DNA of 64,000 bases, from contig NZ_CP108394.1 in NCBI RefSeq assembly GCF_041435215.1, forward strand, positions 2,542,001-2,606,000. Reading direction: 5' to 3'. Position 1 is the stretch's first letter. Every line of letters begins with the position of its first letter. A program made the position numbers and the translations under genes. The DNA is from Streptomyces sp. NBC_01314. Lineage in GTDB: Bacteria > Actinomycetota > Actinomycetes > Streptomycetales > Streptomycetaceae. Below are positions 16,727 to 25,410 of the stretch, in pieces. Under the pieces are notes generated by a model that was not told the DNA's origin, did no database searches, and saw only the letters and a program-made list of their open reading frames with translations.

Positions 16727-17752
16727 TCAGGCGTAACGGTTCAGGTCGTGGAAGAAACCGGGGACAGGGGTCACCAGGCCACGGTGGGTCGCCTCGCTGT
16801 AGACGTGCGCACCCACGGCCAGGTCGAGCACGCCGAGTCCGAACGGCGAGAAGACCACCGGGCGATCGGCGCGGATCTCGGCCTTGCCCTCCAGCACGTC
16901 GTAGAGGGTGCCGTCGATGAACGAACGGTCTCCCGTGGCCTGTTCGGCGAGGTGGGGTGAGGTCTGCGCCTTCAGGCAGTGTTCGACGTCGTCCACGATG
17001 TTGGTGGCGGACAGGATGATCTCCGGCGAGAGGTCCCGCAGGGAGATGTGGAGCACCGTCGGATTGTGCGCGAACCAGTCCACGTCCTTGATGTGGGGTT
17101 CCGCCGCCGTGGTGGCGAAGACGATCAGCTCGGAGGCGCGGACGGCGGTCTCGGCGTCGTCCAGGACGTTCACCGTGCCGCCGTGTCCTGTGCCCGAGAC
17201 GTAGTCGGCGAAGCTGCGGGCGTATTCCGGGGCGTGGTCGTAGATGTTGATGGCATCGAAGTCCCAGCCGGTGCCGGACAGATACTGGTGGATGTAGCGG
17301 GCGATCAGGCCGGTGCCGACGAAGGTGACGCGGCGCGGGCGCTCCCGGCCGGTGTGCAGCCGGTCCGCGGCCAGCGCGGCGGACGCCGCGGTGCGCGTGG
17401 CGCTGATGATGGAACTCTCCAGGCACGCGAACGGGTAACCGGTGTCGTGGTCGTTGAGGACCAGGACAGCCGAGGCCCGGGGCAGCCCCGAGGCGATGTT
17501 GGCCGGGAAGCTGGAGATCCACTTGATGCCGTCCACTGCGAACTCGGCGCCCAGGGACGCGGGCAGCGCGATGATGCGGGAGTCCGGCCGGTCCGGGAAG
17601 CGAAGGAAGTAGCTGGGCGGGTTGACGGTCTGCTCCCGGCCGTGGGCCGTATAGGCCCGGGCGATGAGGTCGACGACGTCCTGCTCACGGCCGACGAGGA
17701 CGTCGTGCACGGTGGCTCCGCTGACGACGGAGAAAGGAGGGACAGTGGACAA
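16727..17752 (-). CDS. sbnB: 2,3-diaminopropionate biosynthesis protein SbnB (ornithine cyclodeaminase family)
   Basis: A 341-residue NAD-dependent dehydrogenase of the ornithine cyclodeaminase/mu-crystallin fold. The N-terminal half carries NPPSYFLRFPDRPDSRIIALPASLG, KWISSFPANI and ACLESSIISATRTAA. The dinucleotide loop is VTFVGTGLIARYIHQYL (about residue 143), and VFSPFGLGVLDLAVG is near the end. In staphyloferrin B synthesis SbnB oxidatively cleaves the SbnA product to release L-2,3-diaminopropionate and 2-oxoglutarate. The start is TTG 17752 with GAGGAG upstream. It is the last gene of the NRPS operon, 52 bases after azlC. Together with the sbnA-like gene it predicts Dap as a building block. 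Confidence 0.9.
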   Translation of the reverse strand: MSTVPPFSVVSGATVHDVLVGREQDVVDLIARAYTAHGREQTVNPPSYFLRFPDRPDSRIIALPASLGAEFAVDGIKWISSFPANIASGLPRASAVLVLNDHDTGYPFACLESSIISATRTAASAALAADRLHTGRERPRRVTFVGTGLIARYIHQYLSGTGWDFDAINIYDHAPEYARSFADYVSGTGHGGTVNVLDDAETAVRASELIVFATTAAEPHIKDVDWFAHNPTVLHISLRDLSPEIILSATNIVDDVEHCLKAQTSPHLAEQATGDRSFIDGTLYDVLEGKAEIRADRPVVFSPFGLGVLDLAVGAHVYSEATHRGLVTPVPGFFHDLNRYA

Positions 17753-17804
17753 GGCGTAGCTCCTCGAATGAACGGAAAACGAACGGGGTGGTCGGGGCCG
17801 GTTC

Positions 17805-18596
17805 TCAGCCGTTGGCGGTCGGCTCCTGCTCGGCGCTCTTGGGTGTGCCGTCCTCGGCCCGCACGCGGCCCTCCCACAGCGCCAGGGCGACGGTTGCTGC
17901 CAGCGTGGCGCAGAACAGGCCGCTCTGGTACGGCAGCCGATGCAGGGCCAGGGCCAGCACGCCGCCCATCAGGCCGGCAGCCACGGCGCGCTTGCTGGTG
18001 AAGCAGGAGACGACCAGGCCGATGTACGTGGCGTAGATCGCGAAGTCGAGTCCCAGGCCGTCGATGCGTGTGACGTCCTTGCCGAACACGTAGCCGACCA
18101 GAGTGCTGGAGAGCCAGCCGACGTACATCAGGACCGACGCGGCCAGGACGTACCAGTGCTGCTGGCCGCGCCGGTCGTCGGTGGCGTTCTCGTACCGCTT
18201 GGCGGCCAGCACGTAGATCGCGTCGATCATGCCGTAGGCCAGTACGGCCCGCCACAGCGTCGGCAGATGCCGGACCTTCGCCGACAGGGCCGCCGAGTAG
18301 AACACGTGCCGCATGTTCACGACCAGGCAGGTCGCGACGACGAGGAACCAAGCCGTGCCGGACGCCATGAGGCCCGTGGCGATCATCTGGGCGGAGCCGC
18401 CGTTGACGAGGGCGCTCAACAGCATGGTGTCGAGCAGACTGAGGTCCGCCTGCTGTCCGACAGCGCCGAACAGCAGCCCGAAGGGCAGGGCACCGAGTGC
18501 GAGGGGGGTCGCGTCGCGGAGTCCGGTGCGGATCTCCCGCCCACGGCTCACCGGCCGGGCGGGTGTGGAGGATGTGCTCATCGTGGACTCCGTCAC
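17805..18596 (-). CDS. azlC: AzlC-family branched-chain amino acid exporter large subunit
   Basis: A 263-residue integral membrane protein with the AzlC pattern: LGALPFGLLFGAVGQQ, SALVNGGSAQMIATGLM, VVNMRHVFYSAALS, then several further helices to ATVALALWEG. The start is read as GTG 18596, giving a GTGA overlap with the azlD stop; an ATG at 18581 is an alternative. AzlC with AzlD exports branched-chain or other hydrophobic amino acids and analogues. Lying between NRPS and sbnB, the pair probably exports the peptide or protects against an amino-acid analogue. It could also clear excess valine. Confidence 0.87.
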   Translation of the reverse strand: MTESTMSTSSTPARPVSRGREIRTGLRDATPLALGALPFGLLFGAVGQQADLSLLDTMLLSALVNGGSAQMIATGLMASGTAWFLVVATCLVVNMRHVFYSAALSAKVRHLPTLWRAVLAYGMIDAIYVLAAKRYENATDDRRGQQHWYVLAASVLMYVGWLSSTLVGYVFGKDVTRIDGLGLDFAIYATYIGLVVSCFTSKRAVAAGLMGGVLALALHRLPYQSGLFCATLAATVALALWEGRVRAEDGTPKSAEQEPTANG

Positions 18597-18910
18597 AGCA
18601 GGAACTTGGCCAGGGCGAACGCGGCGACGGCGGAGGCGAAGACGAGGAAGAAGTTGTCCTTCTTGAAGACGCCCACTCCGAACCCGACCAGCGCGCCCAC
18701 CAGATAGGGCGAGAGCCAGCCGGGGCCGTCGTCCGGGGACGGGGCGAGGATGACGGACGGCACGATGATCGCCATCAGGACGGCGGGCATCACGTAGGGC
18801 AGGGCCCGCTCGATGCCGCCCGGCAGCTGCTCCGGCTTGAGCGGTCCAAAGAAGCAGAACCGCAGGGCGAACGTCACGGCGCCCATGAGCACGATGGTCA
18901 CGGTGGTCAC
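18593..18910 (-). CDS. azlD: AzlD-family exporter small subunit
   Basis: A 105-residue hydrophobic protein (TIVLMGAVTFALRFCFFGPL, LPYVMPAVLMAIIVPSVIL, SPYLVGALVGFGVG, FFLVFASAVAAFALAKFLL) of the AzlD family. The start is GTG 18910, four bases past the NRPS stop. Longer frames run back into the NRPS gene and are not credible. It is coupled to azlC by a GTGA overlap. Confidence 0.84.
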   Translation of the reverse strand: MTTVTIVLMGAVTFALRFCFFGPLKPEQLPGGIERALPYVMPAVLMAIIVPSVILAPSPDDGPGWLSPYLVGALVGFGVGVFKKDNFFLVFASAVAAFALAKFLL

Positions 18911-18914
18911 GAGG

Positions 18915-21900
18915 TCATATCCCCAGACCTGCGCGGAGGGCGGCGGCGATCCGCTCGGGGTGGGTCGCGTTGAGGTAGTGGCCGCCGTCGGCGCCGACCT
19001 CGACCCGTACGGCGTCACTGAACAGCTCCCAGTTGCGTGCCGTCTCCTTGTGGCCCTGCGCCAGTGGGTCGTCCTCGGCCAGCAGGACGGTGAGCGGGCA
19101 GTCGAGGCGGCTCGCGGGCAGCGTGGACAGGGCTTGGTGCAAGGCGCGCGTGGCCTGGGCCGTGTCGTACTGGAAGGCCCGGGCCAGGTCCGTTCGCTCC
19201 TTGGCCCCGAGGCCGGCGATGTCCTGCAGGCCAGTGTTGTCCACCAGCCAGGTCAGGATCTCCTCCTCCGACATGTCGACCACCTCGTTCGAGGCGTGCG
19301 CGGAGGGGTCCACGGACTTGAGTAGCTTGGCGATCACGAGCAGTCCTCGCACGTCCACTTGGCGCTCGCGCAGCCGGGGCACGGTGGCGAGGCCGAGCGC
19401 GGATCCGGCGCAGTGGCCCAGCAGCAGGACGGGGGTGTCGACCGAGCGCTGTATCTCCTCGGCGAGTTGCTCCGCGAGCTGTTCCACTGGGACGGGAGCG
19501 AAACTGTCGTGTCGGGTACGTCCGGGCAGTTCCACGCCGAGCACGCGGACCGGCGCCCCCGCCTGGCCGAGTTCCCTGGCGAGGGCGACGTAGCTGACCG
19601 CGCTGCCTCCCGCGAAGGGAACACACACCACGGTCGCCCGCGGCCGGTCGCCCGCGCCGCCCGCGGCCGCGGTGAGGTCGACCAGGAGGTCGCGCTGGGT
19701 GCCGGTCTGCCGCACGAGCCCTCGTGCCAGATGCCGTGCCGTGGGCCGGGCCAGCAGGTCCCGCAGCGAGATACGGCCTTCGGTGGCCGCCGCGACCTTC
19801 ATCGCGGCCAGTGAGTGGCCACCGATCTCGAAGAAGTTGTCGGTGACGCCGACGGTCTTCGGGTCATGGCCCAGCACCTCGGCGAACAGGTCCCGTACCA
19901 GCCGCTCGTCCTCGTCCGCCGGGGGCACGACGTCGGTGCGGCTGACGGCGGCCAGGTCGTGGCGGGCAAGGGCCTTGCGGTCGACCTTGCCGTTCCCGGT
20001 GAGCGGGAACTCCGTCATGCGCACCAGGATCTCGGGGTGCATGTAGGCGGGCAGCGAAGCCGACAGACCGGCGTGGAACGTGGGCAGGTCGGGCTCCGCC
20101 GTACCGCAGTAGAACGCCACGAGCCGCTTCTCGCCGCGTAGTTCTCGGGCCAGGGTGACGGCACCGTCCACTCCGGGCAGCCGTTCCAGGGCGCTGTCGA
20201 TCTCGGACAGCTCGATGCGATGGCCGCGCACCTTGACCTGGTGGTCGACGCGGCCCGCGCAGTCCAGGTTGCCGTCGGGCAGCCAGCGCCCCACGTCGCC
20301 AGTGCGGTACATGACCTGCGACCGGTCATCGAGGGTGTTGGCGACGAAGACCGCGGCGGTGCGCTCCTCGTCGTTGACGTAGCCGAGTCCCACACCCGCG
20401 CCGGTTACACAGATCTCGCCGTAACCGCCGATGGGACGCGGCGTGTCATCGGAGCCCACGATATGGATGCCGGTGTTGACGACCGGCCGTCCGACGGGGG
20501 TCCGGGTGTCCTGCACCGGGTGCTCGATGACGTGGTGCGTGACGTCGTCTGATGCCTCCGTGGGGCCGTAGGCGTTGACGAGCGGGACGTCGTAGCGCGC
20601 GAACCAGCGGCGTGTCAGGCCGGGCGGCAGGGGCTCGCCCGTCACCATGTTGAACCGCAGGTCGGGCAGGCCGGCCGGGCGCTGCTCGACCTCGGTGAGC
20701 AGCGCGTCCAGGTAGGAGGGAACGACTTCGAGAATGGTGATGCCGTCCTCGCGCAGAGCCGCGAGGAACGCACCCGCCTCGACGATCTCGTCCTGCCCGT
20801 AGATCACGGTGCTGCCGCCGCACATCCAGGCGACGAGCAACTGCCACACCGAGATGTCGAAGCACTGGGTGGCGATCTGCGCCACCCGGTCGGACTTGGC
20901 GAGCTTGAGGTCGAGTTCCTTGGCCAGCAGGTGGTTCAGCATGCCCGAGTGGCGGATCGTCGCGCCCTTGGGCTCCCCGGTGGAACCGGAGGTGAAGATG
21001 ATGTACGCGACATCGTCCGGACCCGGCCGGGTGGCGGGCTCGGCCGGAGCGACCGAGGCGGCCTGCTCATAGGCGAGGACCTCGATGCCGTCGAGCCTTT
21101 CGTCCAGCACGCTCCGCAGGCGGGCGGCATCCTCGTCGGCTGCGACGACATGGCGGCAGCCACTGCGGCGGAGCACGGAGGCGATGCGGTCGGCGGGGTA
21201 GGCGCGCTCCTGCGGCAGGTACACGACGCCGCTCTTCAGCAGGGCGAGGACGGTCACTGCCCAGGCCGTGCCACGCGGCAGCATGGTCGTCACCACGTCA
21301 CCGGCGCGCACACCCCGACTGGCGAGGAAGGCGCAGAATCGGTCTGACTCCTCGTCCAGTTGGGCGTACGTCAGGCCCCGCTCACCATGCCTCACGGCGA
21401 TGGCGTCGGGATGGCGCCGGACCGACGCGGCGAACGCGTCGACGAAGGTGCCCTCGGGCAACTCCATCCGGGGCCCACCACTGAACCCCCGCAGCAGGGC
21501 CTGTTCCTCAGCGCTCATCAGCGAGGTCGCGCCGAGCGGCTGGTCAGGCTCGCTCGCCAGCAGGGTGAGGGCCTGGGCGTAGTAGCTTCCCATGCGTGCT
21601 GTCTGAGCCGCGTCGAGGACGTCCGGGTGGTAGTGGATGCTCAACAGCACCTCGTCGGAGACCGCGTCCTGGGAGAACTCGGCACGGAAGGGGAACTCCG
21701 TCTGCGCATTGACGACAGAGCGGACCAGAGCAAACCCGTCCCGCTCCCCCAGGCTCTTCAGCACGTGGAAGTGAGTGAAGTTGAAGACCGTCTCGAAAAG
21801 CATGTCCCGACTGCCGACCGCGCGCTTGATCTCCGCCATGGGGAAGCGGCGGTGCGGCAGCATGTCGCTCTCCGCCTCGTATGCCGAACGCGCCAGGTCG

Positions 21901-24900
21901 GCCCAGGTGCCGTCGTCGGGCAGACGCAGCCGAAACGGCACGGTGTTGAGGAACAGGCCGGGGACGGTCTCGCCGCCCTCCGTCTCCGGGCGTCCGGAGT
22001 GCTCGTAGCCGGTCAGGACGTCGTTCGTGCCGGCGACGAAACCGAGCACCGCGGTGTGCGCGGCGAGCAGCAGCGACTTGACCGGAAGGCGCAGCTGGTG
22101 GGCACGCTCGATCAACCGCGCGGACAGCCCCTCGGGGAGGCCGACGTCATGGATGACGACCTCGGGCAGGTCCTCGCCCGGCGGGGTCTGGGCCCGGTGG
22201 CGCGGCAGCTGGGTGCTCTGCGCGTCCGTCATCAGGTCCAGCCAGAAGGCGCGCTGCTCGCCGGAGTCCAGTGCCTGTCGCTCCAGAGAGATGAAGTCGC
22301 GGTAGGACACGTCGTACGTGGGAGCCTCGGGCTCGCGGCCGTCGAGCAGGGCGAAGTAGGCGGTGAAGAGGTCGCGGTGGATGGTGTTGACGCTCCAGCC
22401 GTCGAGGGCGGCGTCGTGGTAGCTGAGTGAGTACTGGAACTCCTCGGGTCCCAGCAGGTGCAGGTGAACGCGGACCAGGTCGGAGGTGCCGTCGCCGAAG
22501 CCGGCGCGCAACTCCTGCCGCGAGAAGTCTTCCAGGGCTGCCTGGCGTTCGGCGGCGGACAGCGTGCGCAGGTCGTGCACGGTGAGCGGGGACGGGACCT
22601 CGGCGTGCACGACCTGAATCGGCTCGCTGAATCCGTGCAGGTGGAACGAGGTGCGGAACACCGCATGACGGCCCGCGACATGCGCGACGGCCCGCTCGAA
22701 CAGGCCGACGTCGACGCTCTCGCCGACGGGGTAGCTGAGGATGTCGTGGTAGAGGCCTTCGACATCGCTGCGGGCGGCCTCGTAGATCAGGCCGATCTGC
22801 AGCTGGGACATCGGGTAGGCGTCGACCGAGCCCGGTGGCAGGGCCGCACGGTCCGCCGGGGTGAGCAGCGCGAACGGCTCGACGGCGACCGGGGCCTCGT
22901 TTCCGGCCCCGGCGGCTTCCCCGGCCTCGGCGACGCCGGCGAGTTCACCCACGGTCGGGTGGGCGAACAGGTCCTGGAAGGAGAACCGCAGACCGGCGGC
23001 ACGAGCCCGGGCCAGGACACCGATGAACTTGATCGAGTCGCCGCCGAGGGCGAAGAAGTTGTCGTGGACGCCGACCGTCTCCACGCCGAGGACCTCGCTC
23101 CAGATGACGGCGAGTGCCTGCTCGGTGGAGGTGCGCGGCGCCACGACGGGAGCCGCGGCGTCCGAGCCGGTGGCCGTGGTCGTGGGCCGCGGCAGCGCCT
23201 TGAGATCGCGCTTGCCGTTGTGGTTGGTCGGGATGGCGTCGACCTCGATGATGTGCTGCGGAACCATGTAGGACGGCAGTTCCGCGGCGAGGTGCCGGCG
23301 CAGCGCGTCAGTGTCGAAGCCGGCTGAGGCGACCACGTAGGCGGCAAGGGACTTTTCCCCTGAGGTGTCCTCCACCGCGGTCACGGCGCAGGTGGTGACT
23401 CCCGGGCAGACGCCCGCGACATGCTCGATCTCGCCCAGCTCGATGCGGTATCCGCGAATCTTGACCTGCGTGTCGATGCGGCCGAGGTATTCGATCATCC
23501 CGTCGGACAGCCGACGTGCCAGGTCACCCGTGCGGTAGATACGGCTGGCCGGCTCGAACGGATGGAGTGGGAAACGCTCCTCGGTCAGCTCGGGTGCGTT
23601 GAGGTAGCCGCGCGCCAGACCCACTCCGGCGATGCACAGCTCGCCCGGGGTACCCAGCGGGGCGTGTGCCCCGTCGCGTGTAAGAACGTAGAGGCGGATG
23701 TTGTCGATGGGGCGCCCGATGGGAATCGACCGGGTGCTGTCCACCGTGTCGCACGGCTGGTGGGTGACGTCGACGGCAGCCTCGGTGGGGCCGTACAGGT
23801 TCACCAGCCGGGCATGGGCGCCGATGACCTTCTGGAACAGTTCGGCGTGCGCGACGGCGAGCGCCTCACCGCTGGCGAAGACCCGGCGCACGGTGCTCAG
23901 CGGGCCCTCGGTGCCGGTCGCCGAGACGTACTGGAGGAAAGCGTTGAGCATGGGAGGCACGAAATGCAGCGTGGTCACACCGGCCGTGACGATGCGCTCC
24001 ACGATCCGCTCCGGGTTCTTCTCCTCGCCGCCCGGCAGGGTGACCACGGAGGCGCCCGCGAGGGACCACCAGAAGATCTCCCACACGGAGACGTCGAAGG
24101 TGAAGGGCGTCTTGTGCAGGACGACGTCGTCGCCGCCCAACGGGTAGGCCCGCTGCATCCACCAGAGGCGGTTCACGATGGCGCGGTGTTCGACCATCAC
24201 GCCCTTCGGCCTGCCCGTGGAGCCGGACGTGTAGATGACGTACGCCAAGTCATCGGGCCCGCTCAGAGGTTCGAGATCGCGCGGGTCGAGGGTGTCGTCG
24301 TAGGCGGCCGTCACCTCGACCGTCCCGCGGTCGGCGACGACCTCGCGGGTCTCGTCCGTGGTCACCACCAGGGCGGTTCCGCTGTGGTCGAGGATGTAGT
24401 CGACGCGGTTTCGCGGCAGGGTGGGATCGACCGGCAGATAGGCGCCGCCGGCCTTGAGGATCGCGTAGATCGCGACCAGCATGTCCTTGGAGCGCGGCAC
24501 GCACACGCCCACGACGGTGCCGGTCTGTACGCCGCGAGAGCGCAGCACACGGGCGAGGCGGTTGGCAGCCGCGTTCAGCTCGCCGTAGGTCGTGCCGTCG
24601 TCGGCGACGGCGATCGCCGACGGGTCGCCGGAGGACCGTTCCTCCAGGAAGCTGTGCAGCGTCCGGGTGTGCGGGAACGGTGCCTCGGTATCGTTGAACT
24701 CGCCGGTGATCGCGGCGATTTCGGCCTCGTCGGCGGCGAGGTGTGCCGCGAGAGGGGCTGCGGGGTCGGCGAGCAACACGGCGTACAGCTGGGCGTAGGT
24801 GTCGGCGAGCCGCTGGGCGGTGCCGGAGGTGAACAACCGGGGGTCGAAGTGGACGGCGACCCTGTCGGCCCGCACATCGAACAGGACCGGGCAACCTGCC

Positions 24901-25400
24901 TGTTCGGCATGGTCCGGCGTGAGCTGGGAGTCCAGCGTCAGCATCATGTCGCTCGGCTGCTGCTGCTCGTGCCGCAGGAGCGCCTGCACGGGGATGTCGA
25001 GGTGCTCGGCCGCCTCCAGGTAGCGCGCCCGAAGCGCAGTGAGCAGGTCGCGGCCGGTCTGATCGGCCGCGACCGGAACCGAGAGCGGAACGGCTGTGCC
25101 GGCGACCGGAACGAAGACGGTCACGTCCTGCCGGTCGGTGGCGCGGGCGGCCAGCAGCGCGAGCACTGCGCCGGCCAGCACCCGCTGCAGCATCGGGTCG
25201 CCGCTGGTGAGCTTGTCGGCCGCCGCGACCGCCGAAGGGGGGATCGCTGCCTGCACCTGCCGGCCGGCCTCGGGATTCCGGCGCAGATGGTCCCGGACCA
25301 GAACGGTCGGCTCGGTCCACGCATGCCGCTGTGCCCGCCAGTAGGCGGCCTGCTCGGGGTGGGCGCGCAGCGCCTGCTGAAGTGCAATGACGTTACTCAT
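18915..25400 (-). CDS. Nonribosomal peptide synthetase, half-C / A-T / C-A-T / thioesterase
   Basis: A 2161-residue NRPS. Residues 1-230 look like only the C-terminal half of a condensation domain and lack HHxxxDG. A1 (about 240-740) reads code DVWHFSLVDK, the serine code of EntF. T1 has NFFALGGDS (about 805). The C domain (about 880-1300) reads SYHDAALDGWS, so the catalytic second His is Asp. A2 (about 1330-1810) reads DIWEMTADDK by eye; its Glu278 and Asp330/331 form an acidic pocket suited to a basic residue such as Dap. T2 has NFFEIGGHS. The terminal thioesterase (about 1920-2161) has LLLGHCAGSALG, a Cys at the nucleophile position, and GGHYLNATHP with the His. There is no epimerase or methyltransferase. 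ATG 25400 is ten bases after the upstream NRPS. Confidence 0.92.
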   Translation of the reverse strand: MSNVIALQQALRAHPEQAAYWRAQRHAWTEPTVLVRDHLRRNPEAGRQVQAAIPPSAVAAADKLTSGDPMLQRVLAGAVLALLAARATDRQDVTVFVPVAGTAVPLSVPVAADQTGRDLLTALRARYLEAAEHLDIPVQALLRHEQQQPSDMMLTLDSQLTPDHAEQAGCPVLFDVRADRVAVHFDPRLFTSGTAQRLADTYAQLYAVLLADPAAPLAAHLAADEAEIAAITGEFNDTEAPFPHTRTLHSFLEERSSGDPSAIAVADDGTTYGELNAAANRLARVLRSRGVQTGTVVGVCVPRSKDMLVAIYAILKAGGAYLPVDPTLPRNRVDYILDHSGTALVVTTDETREVVADRGTVEVTAAYDDTLDPRDLEPLSGPDDLAYVIYTSGSTGRPKGVMVEHRAIVNRLWWMQRAYPLGGDDVVLHKTPFTFDVSVWEIFWWSLAGASVVTLPGGEEKNPERIVERIVTAGVTTLHFVPPMLNAFLQYVSATGTEGPLSTVRRVFASGEALAVAHAELFQKVIGAHARLVNLYGPTEAAVDVTHQPCDTVDSTRSIPIGRPIDNIRLYVLTRDGAHAPLGTPGELCIAGVGLARGYLNAPELTEERFPLHPFEPASRIYRTGDLARRLSDGMIEYLGRIDTQVKIRGYRIELGEIEHVAGVCPGVTTCAVTAVEDTSGEKSLAAYVVASAGFDTDALRRHLAAELPSYMVPQHIIEVDAIPTNHNGKRDLKALPRPTTTATGSDAAAPVVAPRTSTEQALAVIWSEVLGVETVGVHDNFFALGGDSIKFIGVLARARAAGLRFSFQDLFAHPTVGELAGVAEAGEAAGAGNEAPVAVEPFALLTPADRAALPPGSVDAYPMSQLQIGLIYEAARSDVEGLYHDILSYPVGESVDVGLFERAVAHVAGRHAVFRTSFHLHGFSEPIQVVHAEVPSPLTVHDLRTLSAAERQAALEDFSRQELRAGFGDGTSDLVRVHLHLLGPEEFQYSLSYHDAALDGWSVNTIHRDLFTAYFALLDGREPEAPTYDVSYRDFISLERQALDSGEQRAFWLDLMTDAQSTQLPRHRAQTPPGEDLPEVVIHDVGLPEGLSARLIERAHQLRLPVKSLLLAAHTAVLGFVAGTNDVLTGYEHSGRPETEGGETVPGLFLNTVPFRLRLPDDGTWADLARSAYEAESDMLPHRRFPMAEIKRAVGSRDMLFETVFNFTHFHVLKSLGERDGFALVRSVVNAQTEFPFRAEFSQDAVSDEVLLSIHYHPDVLDAAQTARMGSYYAQALTLLASEPDQPLGATSLMSAEEQALLRGFSGGPRMELPEGTFVDAFAASVRRHPDAIAVRHGERGLTYAQLDEESDRFCAFLASRGVRAGDVVTTMLPRGTAWAVTVLALLKSGVVYLPQERAYPADRIASVLRRSGCRHVVAADEDAARLRSVLDERLDGIEVLAYEQAASVAPAEPATRPGPDDVAYIIFTSGSTGEPKGATIRHSGMLNHLLAKELDLKLAKSDRVAQIATQCFDISVWQLLVAWMCGGSTVIYGQDEIVEAGAFLAALREDGITILEVVPSYLDALLTEVEQRPAGLPDLRFNMVTGEPLPPGLTRRWFARYDVPLVNAYGPTEASDDVTHHVIEHPVQDTRTPVGRPVVNTGIHIVGSDDTPRPIGGYGEICVTGAGVGLGYVNDEERTAAVFVANTLDDRSQVMYRTGDVGRWLPDGNLDCAGRVDHQVKVRGHRIELSEIDSALERLPGVDGAVTLARELRGEKRLVAFYCGTAEPDLPTFHAGLSASLPAYMHPEILVRMTEFPLTGNGKVDRKALARHDLAAVSRTDVVPPADEDERLVRDLFAEVLGHDPKTVGVTDNFFEIGGHSLAAMKVAAATEGRISLRDLLARPTARHLARGLVRQTGTQRDLLVDLTAAAGGAGDRPRATVVCVPFAGGSAVSYVALARELGQAGAPVRVLGVELPGRTRHDSFAPVPVEQLAEQLAEEIQRSVDTPVLLLGHCAGSALGLATVPRLRERQVDVRGLLVIAKLLKSVDPSAHASNEVVDMSEEEILTWLVDNTGLQDIAGLGAKERTDLARAFQYDTAQATRALHQALSTLPASRLDCPLTVLLAEDDPLAQGHKETARNWELFSDAVRVEVGADGGHYLNATHPERIAAALRAGLGI

Positions 25401-25410
25401 GTAGCGGTCC

